From contig JACQAL010000033.1 of assembly GCA_016195025.1 (NCBI GenBank), positions 1-44,892 of the forward strand: DNA of 44,892 bases, given 5' to 3'. The stretch comes from Bacteroidota bacterium (GTDB lineage Bacteria; Bacteroidota; Bacteroidia; Palsa-948). Position 1 is the stretch's first letter. Every line of letters starts with the position of its first letter. The notes beneath the pieces were generated by a model. It saw only the letters and a program-made list of their open reading frames with translations. It searched no databases and was not told the DNA's origin. This document shows positions 1 through 9,424 of the stretch, one piece after another. Position numbers and translations under genes: made by a program.

Positions 1-677
1 AGTTCGCCAATGTTTCCTTTAGAATCCTCGTAGAGGGCGCTGTGCCATGCCACTTTGCGCAAATCCTTGTCTTCAAAATGCACCGTGAAAAATCCGCGTT
101 TGGCATCGCCCATGTATTTGAACTGGTCTGCCGAAGGCACATTGCTGTCGGCAGTAATGGCGGTGTAAATGCGCGTGGCTTTCACATCATCGGGGTTGCC
201 CTTGCCTTTTTTATTCGGATGATGCACTTCGAGCGTGTGCAGCAGGTGCATGGTTTTTTTCACCGCGAGTTCGGGCTCTTTGCCGGTGGCGGTGGTTTTT
301 TGTGTTCGGGTGGAATCGGCAAGCACGGTGCCGCGCTTTACATGAAACTTTTCGCAATCGGCAACCGAACCGAATGCGCCCACTTTATCAAGCAGTTTAT
401 GCCCTATGGTTTTATCGTGGTCATAGAGCAGGCAGTTTTTAATGTTCTGCTTCAGCAGGGTGGTAATGTCGGTGGTGCGCGAAACTTTTTTGTCAATCCA
501 TTTTAAGTAAAGCGGGTTGTCAATGTTCCGGAAAGCCGTCCACTGCTGGCTTTCTGCCTGTGTCCATCCCCAGGTTAAATAGCGGTTATTCTGGGTTTGG
601 TAGTCATCCGTATCATCCACGTAATCGTGGAATTTGGGAATGCTGGTGGGAATTCTCCCGTGTGCTCTTGTACTCAT
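1..677 (-). CDS. Orphan protein, 3'-truncated by window edge
   Basis: An open minus-strand frame runs from ATG at 677 past the window start: 225 complete codons with no stop. It begins MSTRAHGRIPTSIPKFHDYV and is rich in charged and aromatic residues (TWGWTQAESQQWTAF near residue 40). I see no signal peptide, membrane segment or catalytic motif, so it looks cytoplasmic. I do not recognise a named family. The stop of the upstream heptad-repeat ORF (692) lies 14 bases before this ATG, so the two are probably cotranscribed from the promoter at 993-1024. Codon use looks ordinary and coding (varied third positions), and the plus-strand frame over 42-506 is its shadow. The second cassette at 41 kb has a similar layout but an unrelated protein. 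Start confidence is moderate; no Shine-Dalgarno is visible, as usual in this phylum. Confidence 0.75.
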   Translation of the reverse strand, partial: MSTRAHGRIPTSIPKFHDYVDDTDDYQTQNNRYLTWGWTQAESQQWTAFRNIDNPLYLKWIDKKVSRTTDITTLLKQNIKNCLLYDHDKTIGHKLLDKVGAFGSVADCEKFHVKRGTVLADSTRTQKTTATGKEPELAVKKTMHLLHTLEVHHPNKKGKGNPDDVKATRIYTAITADSNVPSADQFKYMGDAKRGFFTVHFEDKDLRKVAWHSALYEDSKGNIGE

Positions 678-691
678 GGCATTAATTTTTT

Positions 692-988
692 TTAGTTATT
701 ATTTGTTTTTACATTTTTTGCAACGAATAGTGCCGTTTGAGACGTCTCACAGTAAGTTTGAGACGTCTCACAGCAAGTTTGAGACGCCTCACAGCAAGTT
801 TGAGATTTCTCAAAATAAGTTTGCGCTTTCTCTAAATAAGTTTGCGCTTTCTCCCGGTGAAGCGGAGAATACTCCAACAGCGCCAGAGATGCCTCAAGGT
901 AACTTTCCATTAACTCAAGATAAATTTGAGATGACTGAATTTTATTTTCTTCTTTTCCCGATTTCATTTTTGCTTGCCTTGAATTCAT
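692..988 (-). CDS. Short heptad-repeat protein encoded by a 21-bp array
   Basis: 98 codons, ATG at 988. After a charged leader the protein is a run of about ten 7-residue units: YLELMES, YLEASLA, LLEYSPL, HREKAQT, YLEKAQT, YFEKSQT, CCEASQT, CCETSQT, YCETSQT. The third-position Glu is kept through units that have otherwise diverged, which favours this frame over the equally open plus-strand frame (FETSHSK units). A promoter-like pair (TTTG, 20-base spacer, TACCTTTA) ends four bases before the ATG and a four-half-site operator lies just upstream, so it may be a regulated leaderless gene. The periodicity could give a short helix with Glu on one face. Function unknown. The alternative is that the array acts at DNA level and the ORF is incidental. 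Confidence 0.5.
   Translation of the reverse strand: MNSRQAKMKSGKEENKIQSSQIYLELMESYLEASLALLEYSPLHREKAQTYLEKAQTYFEKSQTCCEASQTCCETSQTYCETSQTALFVAKNVKTNNN
735..944. repeat. 21-bp tandem array, about 10 units
   Basis: Ten head-to-tail units of exactly 21 bp. Units 1-6 (735-860) are close copies starting GTTTG; units 7-10 (861-944) are degenerate but stay in register. Units 1 and 2 contain the perfect 10-bp palindrome GAGACGTCTC, unit 3 has GAGACGCCTC and unit 4 GAGATTTCTC. The period equals two helical turns, so the dyad cores would lie on one face of the DNA. It also equals seven codons, so most frames stay open. There are no spacers, so it is not a CRISPR array. Confidence 0.9.
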
Positions 989-992
989 ACTA

Positions 993-1024
993 TAAAGGTA
1001 AAACGCCCTTTCATTATTTGCAAA
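993..1024 (-). promoter_or_regulatory. Candidate promoter of the heptad-repeat ORF
   Basis: On the minus strand TTTG (1024-1021) is followed after exactly 20 bases by TACCTTTA (1000-993), one base from the Bacteroidota -7 consensus TAnnTTTG. The ATG at 988 follows after four bases, which would make the transcript almost leaderless. The four-half-site palindrome at 1031-1074 lies directly upstream of the -33 element. Confidence 0.5.
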
Positions 1025-1030
1025 TGGTTT

Positions 1031-1074
1031 TGCAGTATATTTCATACTGCACATGCAGTATTTTTTATACTGCA
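1031..1074. promoter_or_regulatory. Four-half-site palindromic operator
   Basis: Four perfect 8-bp half sites are arranged symmetrically: TGCAGTAT (1031-1038), 5 bases, ATACTGCA (1044-1051), CA, TGCAGTAT (1054-1061), 5 bases, ATACTGCA (1067-1074). The whole 44-bp block is a palindrome about its CA centre. It lies between the minus-strand promoter at 993-1024 and the plus-strand LuxR-type gene at 1181, where a cooperative dimeric repressor or activator could control one or both. The small LuxR-type protein is the obvious candidate ligand, but that is inference. Confidence 0.7.
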
Positions 1075-1180
1075 TTTTTAGAAATACAACAGAACATCGG
1101 GATGAATGGAAGGTTGGAAGAAAAGGCATTCTTCTTGTTAAGTAAAATATTAATAAGGTAGAATCGTTAAAGCAATTGCA

Positions 1181-1462
1181 ATGAGTGAAGAGAAAAAGAA
1201 AATAGACCTGAAAAAAATTATTGGCGCGCTGCTGCGCGCGGGCTATGAACTTACCAAACGCCAGGCGGAAATATTCCTGCTGATTGCCCAGGGAAAAAAA
1301 GATAAGGAAATTGCCGGCTTGCTTTATATTGCGCCCTCCACCGTGCGCACGCATCACGAATGTATTTTCAAAAAACTTGCCGTGCACAGCAAAGCCGAAT
1401 TAGCCGAACTGGCAAAACAACTTGGGCTGCTGCCTGTAAGCATTCCGTTTTCGGAGAATTGA
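1181..1462 (+). CDS. Small LuxR/GerE-type HTH transcriptional regulator
   Basis: 93 residues. A short charged N-terminus (MSEEKKKIDLKK) precedes a complete LuxR-type HTH at about residues 24-86: LTKRQAEIFLLIAQGKKDKE, then EIAGLLYIAPSTVRTHHECI and FKKLAVHSKAELAELAKQL. This is the expected LTxRExEVLxLIAxGxxxKEIA ... STVxxHxxxIxxKLxVxxRxE pattern. There is no receiver or ligand-binding domain, so it is a stand-alone DNA-binding protein about as small as the fold allows. It is divergent from the heptad-repeat/orphan gene pair and 107 bases from the four-half-site operator, so it may regulate that pair and itself. No good -7 box is seen for this gene. Confidence 0.85.
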   Translation: MSEEKKKIDLKKIIGALLRAGYELTKRQAEIFLLIAQGKKDKEIAGLLYIAPSTVRTHHECIFKKLAVHSKAELAELAKQLGLLPVSIPFSEN

Positions 1463-1514
1463 AAAGAAAAAATAGTTGCACGAAATTTGTTTTACAGGTG
1501 AAAAAAGGAAAAAG

Positions 1515-1739
1515 ATGGGAAAGAACAAATACCACGAACAACAGAAAGCCGCGCAGGATGCCCGCAAGAAAAAGAAACCATGCCGGAATAAGGCAGCGTA
1601 TAAAACCGAAGAGGAAGCATATCAGGAAGGACAAAGAACTTACCACTGCCCTCACTGCGGCAAATGGCACCGCAGCGGAAGTTTGGCAACACTTATGAGC
1701 GACCTGAAAAAGAAAAAGAAAAGGAAAAGAAAGTTATAA
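1515..1739 (+). CDS. Small basic zinc-ribbon-like protein
   Basis: 74 residues from ATG 1515, which I prefer to the in-frame ATG at 1476 because the protein is compact and very basic from this Met and an AGGA-containing stretch precedes it. The N-terminus is lysine-rich (DARKKKKPCRNKAAYKTEEE). A single knuckle YHCPHCGKWHRSG (about residues 43-55) has two Cys and His spaced as in half zinc ribbons, and the tail is poly-basic (KKKKKRKRKL). The charge suggests nucleic-acid binding, but function is unknown. It follows the LuxR-type gene by 52 bases on the same strand and converges on gyrB. Confidence 0.65.
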   Translation: MGKNKYHEQQKAAQDARKKKKPCRNKAAYKTEEEAYQEGQRTYHCPHCGKWHRSGSLATLMSDLKKKKKRKRKL

Positions 1740-1763
1740 TACGTACGGGCAATAATTCCGCAA

Positions 1764-3773
<2,010 letters not shown>

Positions 3774-3926
3774 TTAATTTTTATGTGCGCTAATGTAACG
3801 ATTCCACTTTACTTGTATTGTATTTCACCTATGAAAAAGGGGGTACTTATTAACATTTTTATACTCAAAAAGAGGAAGTTAAAACTTATAGTTTTTAGAC
3901 CGAAAATTACCTGAAATCATGTAATG

Positions 3927-3950
3927 TTCCGAAGGAATCCCTTCGGGAGA
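3927..3950. repeat. Palindromic element (TCCGAAGG type)
   Basis: TCCGAAGG and CCTTCGGGA arms around a three-base centre form a strong hairpin directly upstream of the kmo -7 box. Nearly the same element occurs inside mqnB at 37431-37451, differing in the centre (AAT here, AGT there). It occupies the space where a -33 element would be expected. It looks like a dispersed repeat rather than a gene-specific operator. Confidence 0.7.
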
Positions 3951-3955
3951 ATTCT

Positions 3956-3963
3956 TACTTTTG
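3956..3963 (+). promoter_or_regulatory. -7 promoter box of kmo
   Basis: TACTTTTG matches TAnnTTTG exactly and ends six bases before the ATG at 3970, so transcription would start at or within a few bases of the start codon. No TTTG is seen at the normal -33 distance; the palindrome at 3927-3950 covers that region. Confidence 0.5.
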
Positions 3964-3969
3964 GCAACG

Positions 3970-5316
3970 ATGGATTCAGGAAAAAATTTTACAATAGTTG
4001 GTGCCGGATTGGTTGGCTCTTTACTTGCAATCTATCTTTCCAAGCACGGATATAAAATTTCTGTTTACGAACGCAGGCCTGATATGCGGAAAAATAAAAT
4101 GTCAGCCGGGCGTTCTATTAATCTTGCTCTGAGCGACCGCGGTTGGAGAGGATTGGAAGGAGTGGGCATTGATGATGAAGTGCGCAAAATTGGAATTGCG
4201 ATGAAAGGAAGAGAGATTCATAACTTAGATGGAACAATTGCCTTTCAGCCCTACGGAAAACATCACCAGGCGAATTATTCGGTGAGTCGCGGGGGATTAA
4301 ATTGTTTGTTGATGGATTTGGCGGAGAAGAATGGAGCGAAAATATTTTTTGACGAACGCTGCACGCATGTGAATTTGAAAACTGCTGCTGTTACATTTGA
4401 GAATACACATACGAAAAGAAATTCTACTGCTACGAGCGATAGAATTTTTGGAACGGACGGAGCTTTTTCCGCTTCGCGTTTGTCTATTCAATTAGGCACG
4501 GATAGATTTTCCTATTCTCAAACGTATCTTGACCACGGCTATAAAGAGTTAACGATTGCTCCCAATGCGAAAGGAAATTTCGCGATGAACGCAGATACCT
4601 TACACATCTGGCCGCGAGGACAGTATATGCTGATTGCGCTTCCGAATCTTGATAAAACTTTTACCTGCACTTTATTTTTTCCGTTCGAAGGAGAAAAATC
4701 TTTTGCCACGATTGATACCGAAGAAAAAGTAAAAAAGTTTTTCAATGAAATGTTTGCCGATGCAGTTCCGCTCATGCCTACATTGGTCGAAGATTATTTC
4801 CGAAACCCTCCTGCTTCGCTTGCAACCATCCGCTGTTTCCCATGGAGTTTCGAAGATAAACTTCTCCTTCTTGGAGATGCCGCGCATGGTATCGTTCCAT
4901 TCTTCGGACAGGGAATGAATTGCGGATTTGAAGATTGTGTAGTACTGAATAAATTAATGGATAAGTACGGTGAGGACTGGAAAAATATTTTCCACGAGTT
5001 TGAAACGCTGCGCAAGCCCGATGGAGATGCAATCGCAGAACTCGCTGTAGAAAATTACATCGAGATGCGCGATAAAGTTGCCGACCCAAAATTTCTTCTT
5101 CAGAAAAAAATTGAAGCCCGCTTCTCCGAAAAATATCCTGATAAATGGACTCCGCTCTATGCAATGGTCACTTACCGCACTGACCTGCGCTACTCAGAAG
5201 CATTAACCAAAGGCAAAGCCCAGGAAGAAATAATGAAGAAGATTATGGCAATGCCGGGGATTGAAAGCAAGTGGGATTCGGAAGAAGTGGAGAAGGAAAT
5301 TCTGAAAATGATTTAA
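3970..5316 (+). CDS. kmo: Kynurenine 3-monooxygenase
   Basis: 448 residues from ATG 3970; an in-frame TTG at 3961 overlaps the -7 box and is rejected. This FAD- and NADPH-dependent enzyme hydroxylates L-kynurenine to 3-hydroxykynurenine in tryptophan catabolism or de novo NAD synthesis by the eukaryote-like route found in many Bacteroidota. The Rossmann motif GAGLVG is at 11-16. YERRPDMRK and SAGRSINLALSDRGW are typical KMO sequences. The second FAD motif GDAAHGIVPFFGQGMNCGFE is near 302-321. No other kynurenine-pathway gene is adjacent. It converges on the adenylate cyclase gene, overlapping its stop by four bases (5313-5316). Confidence 0.93.
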   Translation: MDSGKNFTIVGAGLVGSLLAIYLSKHGYKISVYERRPDMRKNKMSAGRSINLALSDRGWRGLEGVGIDDEVRKIGIAMKGREIHNLDGTIAFQPYGKHHQANYSVSRGGLNCLLMDLAEKNGAKIFFDERCTHVNLKTAAVTFENTHTKRNSTATSDRIFGTDGAFSASRLSIQLGTDRFSYSQTYLDHGYKELTIAPNAKGNFAMNADTLHIWPRGQYMLIALPNLDKTFTCTLFFPFEGEKSFATIDTEEKVKKFFNEMFADAVPLMPTLVEDYFRNPPASLATIRCFPWSFEDKLLLLGDAAHGIVPFFGQGMNCGFEDCVVLNKLMDKYGEDWKNIFHEFETLRKPDGDAIAELAVENYIEMRDKVADPKFLLQKKIEARFSEKYPDKWTPLYAMVTYRTDLRYSEALTKGKAQEEIMKKIMAMPGIESKWDSEEVEKEILKMI

Positions 5317-7235
5317 GCAGGAGTTTCCGCGCCCATTGGGGTTTCGCTGCGCTCAACAAAATACATTTCTATTTCTCCTTTGTTCTTTGCCGGAATTTTT
5401 CCGCGGAACTTGAATTCTAATCCTTCAAGGTTTTGAAAACCTTGAAGGATTTGATAGGTTGCTCCTGAAATATTTATTTTCCCTGCTTCACCTGAAGATT
5501 CCATTCTGCTGGCGGTGTTCACGGTATCTCCCCAAATATCGTAAGCGAATTTTTTATCACCCACCACTCCGGCTGTGACAGGTCCTGAGTGAATTCCAAT
5601 TCGTAAATTCCATTTTCCATTTCGTGCAATCATCCATTGCTGAATTTCCAATCCCGCCTTCACAATATTTTCTGCGTGATTTGTGTTGGAAGTGGGCAAT
5701 CCACTGGCGCACATGTAGGCATCTCCGATTGTTTTGATTTTTTCAATGTTATACTTGGAAATTATTTCGTCAAACTTTTTGAATAGAAAATCTAATTCGG
5801 AAACTAATTCTTCCGCAGAAAGTTTTTCGGCAATGGCGGTGAATCCTTTGAAGTCGGTAAACATTACAGTTACACTCTCGTAATATTTTGATGATGCTTT
5901 TCCTTTTTGCTTCAACTCTTTTGCTGTTTCAACAGGAAGAATGTTCAATAAAAGTTTTTCGCTCTTCTTTCTTTCCCTGAAAATAAATATCGAAAGTAAA
6001 ACAACTATCAACAATCCACCAACTACTGACCAGATAATAATCTTCTGACGGTTCAACTGGGCATCTTGTAATTCTTTGTCCTTATTTAATAAGGTAATCT
6101 GCTGTTCTTTCTTCTCAGTTTCATACTTGGTTTGCATTTCGGTGATTTGCTTGGAGGATTCCTCATTCAGCAAAGAATCTTTCATATCCGAAAACAGTTT
6201 GTGATATTCGTACGCGTTTTTGAAATCGTTTTTTCTGGAATACACTTCGGATAAAATCTTGTATCCATCGCTCAACTGTGGCTTTGCCTGAATTTCTTTT
6301 GCAACAGACAGACCTTTCATCAGATATTCCAATGCCTTAGGGTAATTATTCTGCCTGTAATAAAGTTGCCCGATATTCATAAGTGAATTGCCAATGCCGT
6401 TTTTGTTATTTGTTTCTTCAAATAAATCCAGCGACTTTAAAAAATATTTCAAGGAGGAAGATTCGTCTCCTAATTTTAAATAATCATCTCCAAGAATTAC
6501 CAGTGATTCTGCTGTTCCTTTTTTGTCATTGATTTCCTCGCGCACTTTTAACGCGCGAAGATGATAATCCAGCGCCTCGCGATAACTTCCTTTCTTTGAA
6601 AAAACTTCCCCGATATTATTAAGCGAAATGCCGATGCCTTCTTTATCGCCAATCTCTTCCCGGATTTTCAGTGACTTTAAAAAGTAGTCAAGCGAATTGG
6701 TGAAATCACCTTCTTCACCATACACCATTCCCATATTGCTGAAAGAAGAAGCCACACCCTGCTTGTCGTGCATTGCTTCGCGCGTTTTGAGCGCAGCAAG
6801 ATAATTTTCCAGTGCCTTTGAAAATTTTCCCTGATGGTAATACACATTGCCGACATTATTCAACACCGCGGCAATTCCGGCTGAATCTTTTATTTCCTTA
6901 TATATACTTAAGGAAGAAAAATTATTTTCCAGTGCTTTGTCATATTCTCCCCGGTAGCGGTAAATAGTGCCGATGGTATTATAACTTGAAGCGATGAATT
7001 TTTTATTCCCCAGTTTTTTTCCTAACGCCAGCGCCTGATTAGCATACTCCATTGCCGGTTCAGGTTTTTTTCTGCTGAGCAGGGTAGATAAATGCAGTAG
7101 GATTTTTTCTTTGCTTGAATCTTCTTTAGCGGATGAAAGAATATTTTTCAGCGAATCGATTTTTACCTGTTGGGAAAAGGAAAAAAGTGGAATCAGAATT
7201 ACAAGCAGTAAAAAATAGTTAATCTGGTTTAGCAT
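5313..7235 (-). CDS. TPR-membrane-class III adenylate cyclase
   Basis: 640 residues. Order: signal peptide (LLLVILIPLFSFSQ), about seven TPR units with recurrent YYHQGKFSKALENYLAAL-type helices (30-350), a coiled coil (EKKEQQITLLNKDKELQDAQ), one transmembrane helix (IIWSVVGGLLIVVLLSIFIF, near 400), and a cytoplasmic cyclase domain (440-620). Metal-binding Asp lie in MFTDFKGF (near 457) and IGDAYM. Purine-specifying Lys (IKTIGD) and Asp (AYDIWGD) are the ATP-type pair, and NTASRM supplies transition-state Asn and Arg, so cAMP synthesis is predicted. The TPRs face the periplasm. It starts two bases after the stop of the PP2C gene upstream, so the two are likely cotranscribed. Its C-terminal half is almost identical to the gene at 35321. 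Confidence 0.9.
   Translation of the reverse strand: MLNQINYFLLLVILIPLFSFSQQVKIDSLKNILSSAKEDSSKEKILLHLSTLLSRKKPEPAMEYANQALALGKKLGNKKFIASSYNTIGTIYRYRGEYDKALENNFSSLSIYKEIKDSAGIAAVLNNVGNVYYHQGKFSKALENYLAALKTREAMHDKQGVASSFSNMGMVYGEEGDFTNSLDYFLKSLKIREEIGDKEGIGISLNNIGEVFSKKGSYREALDYHLRALKVREEINDKKGTAESLVILGDDYLKLGDESSSLKYFLKSLDLFEETNNKNGIGNSLMNIGQLYYRQNNYPKALEYLMKGLSVAKEIQAKPQLSDGYKILSEVYSRKNDFKNAYEYHKLFSDMKDSLLNEESSKQITEMQTKYETEKKEQQITLLNKDKELQDAQLNRQKIIIWSVVGGLLIVVLLSIFIFRERKKSEKLLLNILPVETAKELKQKGKASSKYYESVTVMFTDFKGFTAIAEKLSAEELVSELDFLFKKFDEIISKYNIEKIKTIGDAYMCASGLPTSNTNHAENIVKAGLEIQQWMIARNGKWNLRIGIHSGPVTAGVVGDKKFAYDIWGDTVNTASRMESSGEAGKINISGATYQILQGFQNLEGLEFKFRGKIPAKNKGEIEMYFVERSETPMGAETPA
5419..5451. 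repeat. 33-bp palindrome inside the cyclase gene
   Basis: A perfect inverted repeat with 16-bp arms around one base (arms built on ATCCTTCAAGGTTTT). It encodes part of ILQGFQNLEGLE near the C-terminus of the cyclase domain. An identical palindrome is at 35394-35426 in the paralogue. From memory of the family this loop is shorter in other class III cyclases, suggesting an old in-frame repeat insertion. Confidence 0.85.
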
Positions 7236-7237
7236 CT

Positions 7238-9412
7238 TTATAAAATTTTTATCCCTATCACCATGATATCATCTGTCTGCTCCATGCTTCCGCGCCAGTT
7301 TTCAATGTACTCATTCAAATATTTTTTCTGCTCTGCCATTGATTTATTCTGGATAGACATCAACACTTCTTTGAATTTTTTTGTCATAAGTTTTTTCTCC
7401 GTAGGGCTAAACTGGTCAGCAAAGCCATCGCTGAACAAATAAAAGGTTGTCGGCTCAGAAATCGAAATCGTTGTAGAAGCATACGGAGCGCTTCCGATTT
7501 CTTTTACTCCTGCAATGGAATAACGCTCTCCTTTTACTTCATTAAAATTTCCGTTTACGAAATAATATAATGGACGAACTGCTCCGGAAAATTGAACTTC
7601 ACTTTTTTGTTTATTAATGGAAATAATTGCAGCGTCCATTCCATCTTTGGAATCGCGCTTTGTAATATCCCTGTTCAGCGAAAGAAGAACTTGCTTGTGC
7701 AACTCATCTAAAATTTTAGAAGTGTCAGTTATTCCCTGCTCACTCACAATTCTTTTCAAATGATTATGCCCGACCATGCTCATGACAGCGCCCGGAACTC
7801 CATGACCGGTGCAATCCACTGCAGCAACAATTATTTTTCCTTCTACTTCGGAAAAGAAATAAAAATCTCCGCTCACAATATCTTTCGGCTTGAAGAGAAC
7901 AAAACTTTCAGGCAACATTTTTTTAATTTGTTCTTCAGATGGAAGAATGGCATCCTGAATCCTTTTCGCGTAATTAATAGAATCGGTAATGTCTTTATTT
8001 TTTTCTTCAATGACTTTTTTCTGCTGAACGACTTCTTTTGTCCGCTCGGTAACTTGTATTTCTAAATTCTCTTTTTGTTTAGCAAGTATTTCCTGCTTTT
8101 CTTTTTCCTGCGCTATTGATTTCGCGGATAAATCTTCTACTTCAATTAATTTCTTCTGAAGTTTTTTATTTGTCCGCGCAGAATCGCGGGCGAGGTAAAC
8201 ACTCATGGATAACGGAATTGCAATGGTTGCGTAGGTAAAGAGCAATCCGATTAAAGCCCCCATCCATCCGCGCGCGGTGATCATGGTGTTTCCACCTGTT
8301 GCGTTTAGGATTCCAAGGATGAGAAGAAATAAAACGGTGGTGATGATTCCTACTCCGATTATCCACGCGCCATCGCGTTTTTTAATGATGGCAGTGATGA
8401 TGATTCGAAGCGATTCGATTGCAAAAAGTGACATGATAAAAATTCCTCTGTAAGGCACCTGCACATGAAATATTTTCAAAACAAAATCTGCGATGAAAAT
8501 GGAAATCCAAAGCCAGAATATTTTCGGAATTTTATTATTGAGAATGGTGTAGAGCATAGCGAAAAGCGCGGGCATGTAAAAATCCTGTGTTAGTTCCATG
8601 GGTGTTGCGATGGACATGGTAACATCCGGATTCAGAATGTCGAGATTGATAGTAAGCAGTCCAAAAAAAGTTCCGAATGCTCCCGAGAAAATGCTGTAGA
8701 ATAAATTCGCTTTGTTTGCGCGATAAAACAAAAACATCATGAAGTGAAGAATGCTCAGCGCAATAAAAAAAGTGAAGTAGAAAATAAAAATTACAGTTAC
8801 AGCTAAGGATCCGGTGTATTTAAATAGTTGGCTTTCCCTGAATTTTCCAATCTTCATATCAAAACCAGCGAGATCGTTGATGTGTTTGTTAAAATATTTC
8901 ATCGCGGTGGAATTTGCATAGCGCACGGCAATCACATTATCTGTTTTTGTAAAAAGAATATCCAACGGAAGATGCTGCGGGTCGAAATGAATTTCAGCCG
9001 CGGGATTCGCAGTATTTATTTTTCCGAGTTTATGAATAAGTTTTCCATTCAGATAAAATTCTGAAGCGCCATTTTGTGAAATCATCAGCGCGAGCGTTTG
9101 ATTCAGCAGAGAAGTATCAACATGCAGGTGAATCCGAAACCAATAAACTCCGCTAAAAGTTTTCTCAGTCATTTTAGATAAATCGCAATCCGGAACTATT
9201 GTGTCCCACTTACTGTCATCAAATTCTGATTTCGACCAGAGAGAATCATCTCCCTTTTTGTAAATCCAGTTTTTATCTATGAGAAGTCCTGGATCAGAGT
9301 ATGTATTTTCAGCAACTACGGGAAGAGAATCCAGTTTGAAAACGCGCTGATTTTGAGAATAAGAAAAATAATAAGCGAAGAAAAAAAGAAGAATAGAAAA
9401 AACTTTTTTCAT
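7238..9412 (-). CDS. 7TM sensor with PP2C/SpoIIE phosphatase domain
   Basis: 724 residues. Signal peptide (ILLFFFAYYFSYSQ), a periplasmic beta-sandwich-like sensor (20-195; FSGVYWFRIHLHVD, GASEFYLNGKLIHKLGK) resembling 7TMR-DISM extracellular domains, about seven transmembrane helices (200-405), and a coiled-coil linker ending in the Bacteroidota signature ITDSINYAKRIQDAILPS. The PP2C domain (500-724) has VDCTGHGVPGAVMSMVG, SKDGMDAAI, FSDGFADQFS and TDDIMVIGI, which supply the metal-binding Asp residues. It probably dephosphorylates Ser/Thr on an anti-sigma-antagonist-like partner; no such partner is in the window. Der ends 12 bases upstream, and a TACATTTG box in that gap could drive the gene separately. 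Confidence 0.88.
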   Translation of the reverse strand: MKKVFSILLFFFAYYFSYSQNQRVFKLDSLPVVAENTYSDPGLLIDKNWIYKKGDDSLWSKSEFDDSKWDTIVPDCDLSKMTEKTFSGVYWFRIHLHVDTSLLNQTLALMISQNGASEFYLNGKLIHKLGKINTANPAAEIHFDPQHLPLDILFTKTDNVIAVRYANSTAMKYFNKHINDLAGFDMKIGKFRESQLFKYTGSLAVTVIFIFYFTFFIALSILHFMMFLFYRANKANLFYSIFSGAFGTFFGLLTINLDILNPDVTMSIATPMELTQDFYMPALFAMLYTILNNKIPKIFWLWISIFIADFVLKIFHVQVPYRGIFIMSLFAIESLRIIITAIIKKRDGAWIIGVGIITTVLFLLILGILNATGGNTMITARGWMGALIGLLFTYATIAIPLSMSVYLARDSARTNKKLQKKLIEVEDLSAKSIAQEKEKQEILAKQKENLEIQVTERTKEVVQQKKVIEEKNKDITDSINYAKRIQDAILPSEEQIKKMLPESFVLFKPKDIVSGDFYFFSEVEGKIIVAAVDCTGHGVPGAVMSMVGHNHLKRIVSEQGITDTSKILDELHKQVLLSLNRDITKRDSKDGMDAAIISINKQKSEVQFSGAVRPLYYFVNGNFNEVKGERYSIAGVKEIGSAPYASTTISISEPTTFYLFSDGFADQFSPTEKKLMTKKFKEVLMSIQNKSMAEQKKYLNEYIENWRGSMEQTDDIMVIGIKIL

Positions 9413-9416
9413 TGCT

Positions 9417-9424
9417 CAAATGTA
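9417..9424 (-). promoter_or_regulatory. -7 box of the 7TM-PP2C gene
   Basis: TACATTTG on the minus strand fills the short gap after the der stop and is followed by AGCA and the ATG at 9412. The four-base spacing implies a nearly leaderless message independent of der. No matching -33 TTTG was found. Confidence 0.4.

Noticed and set aside
735-944. Left array as a CRISPR
   Set aside because: Units are contiguous with no unique spacers and no cas genes are nearby.
634-1161. Plus-strand frame with FETSHSK repeats
   Set aside because: It is the complement of the 21-bp array; its heptads lose their pattern in the degenerate units, while the minus frame keeps its Glu and has the promoter.
692-1387. 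Full 231-residue minus frame including the LuxR region
   Set aside because: Its first 130 residues are antisense to the LuxR-type gene and low-quality; only the part from ATG 988 is supported.
1476-1514. Upstream in-frame ATG for the zinc-ribbon-like protein
   Set aside because: The extra 13 residues do not fit the basic protein, and the later ATG has a better upstream context.
3961-3969. TTG start for kmo
   Set aside because: It overlaps the -7 box; ATG 3970 gives the normal KMO N-terminus.
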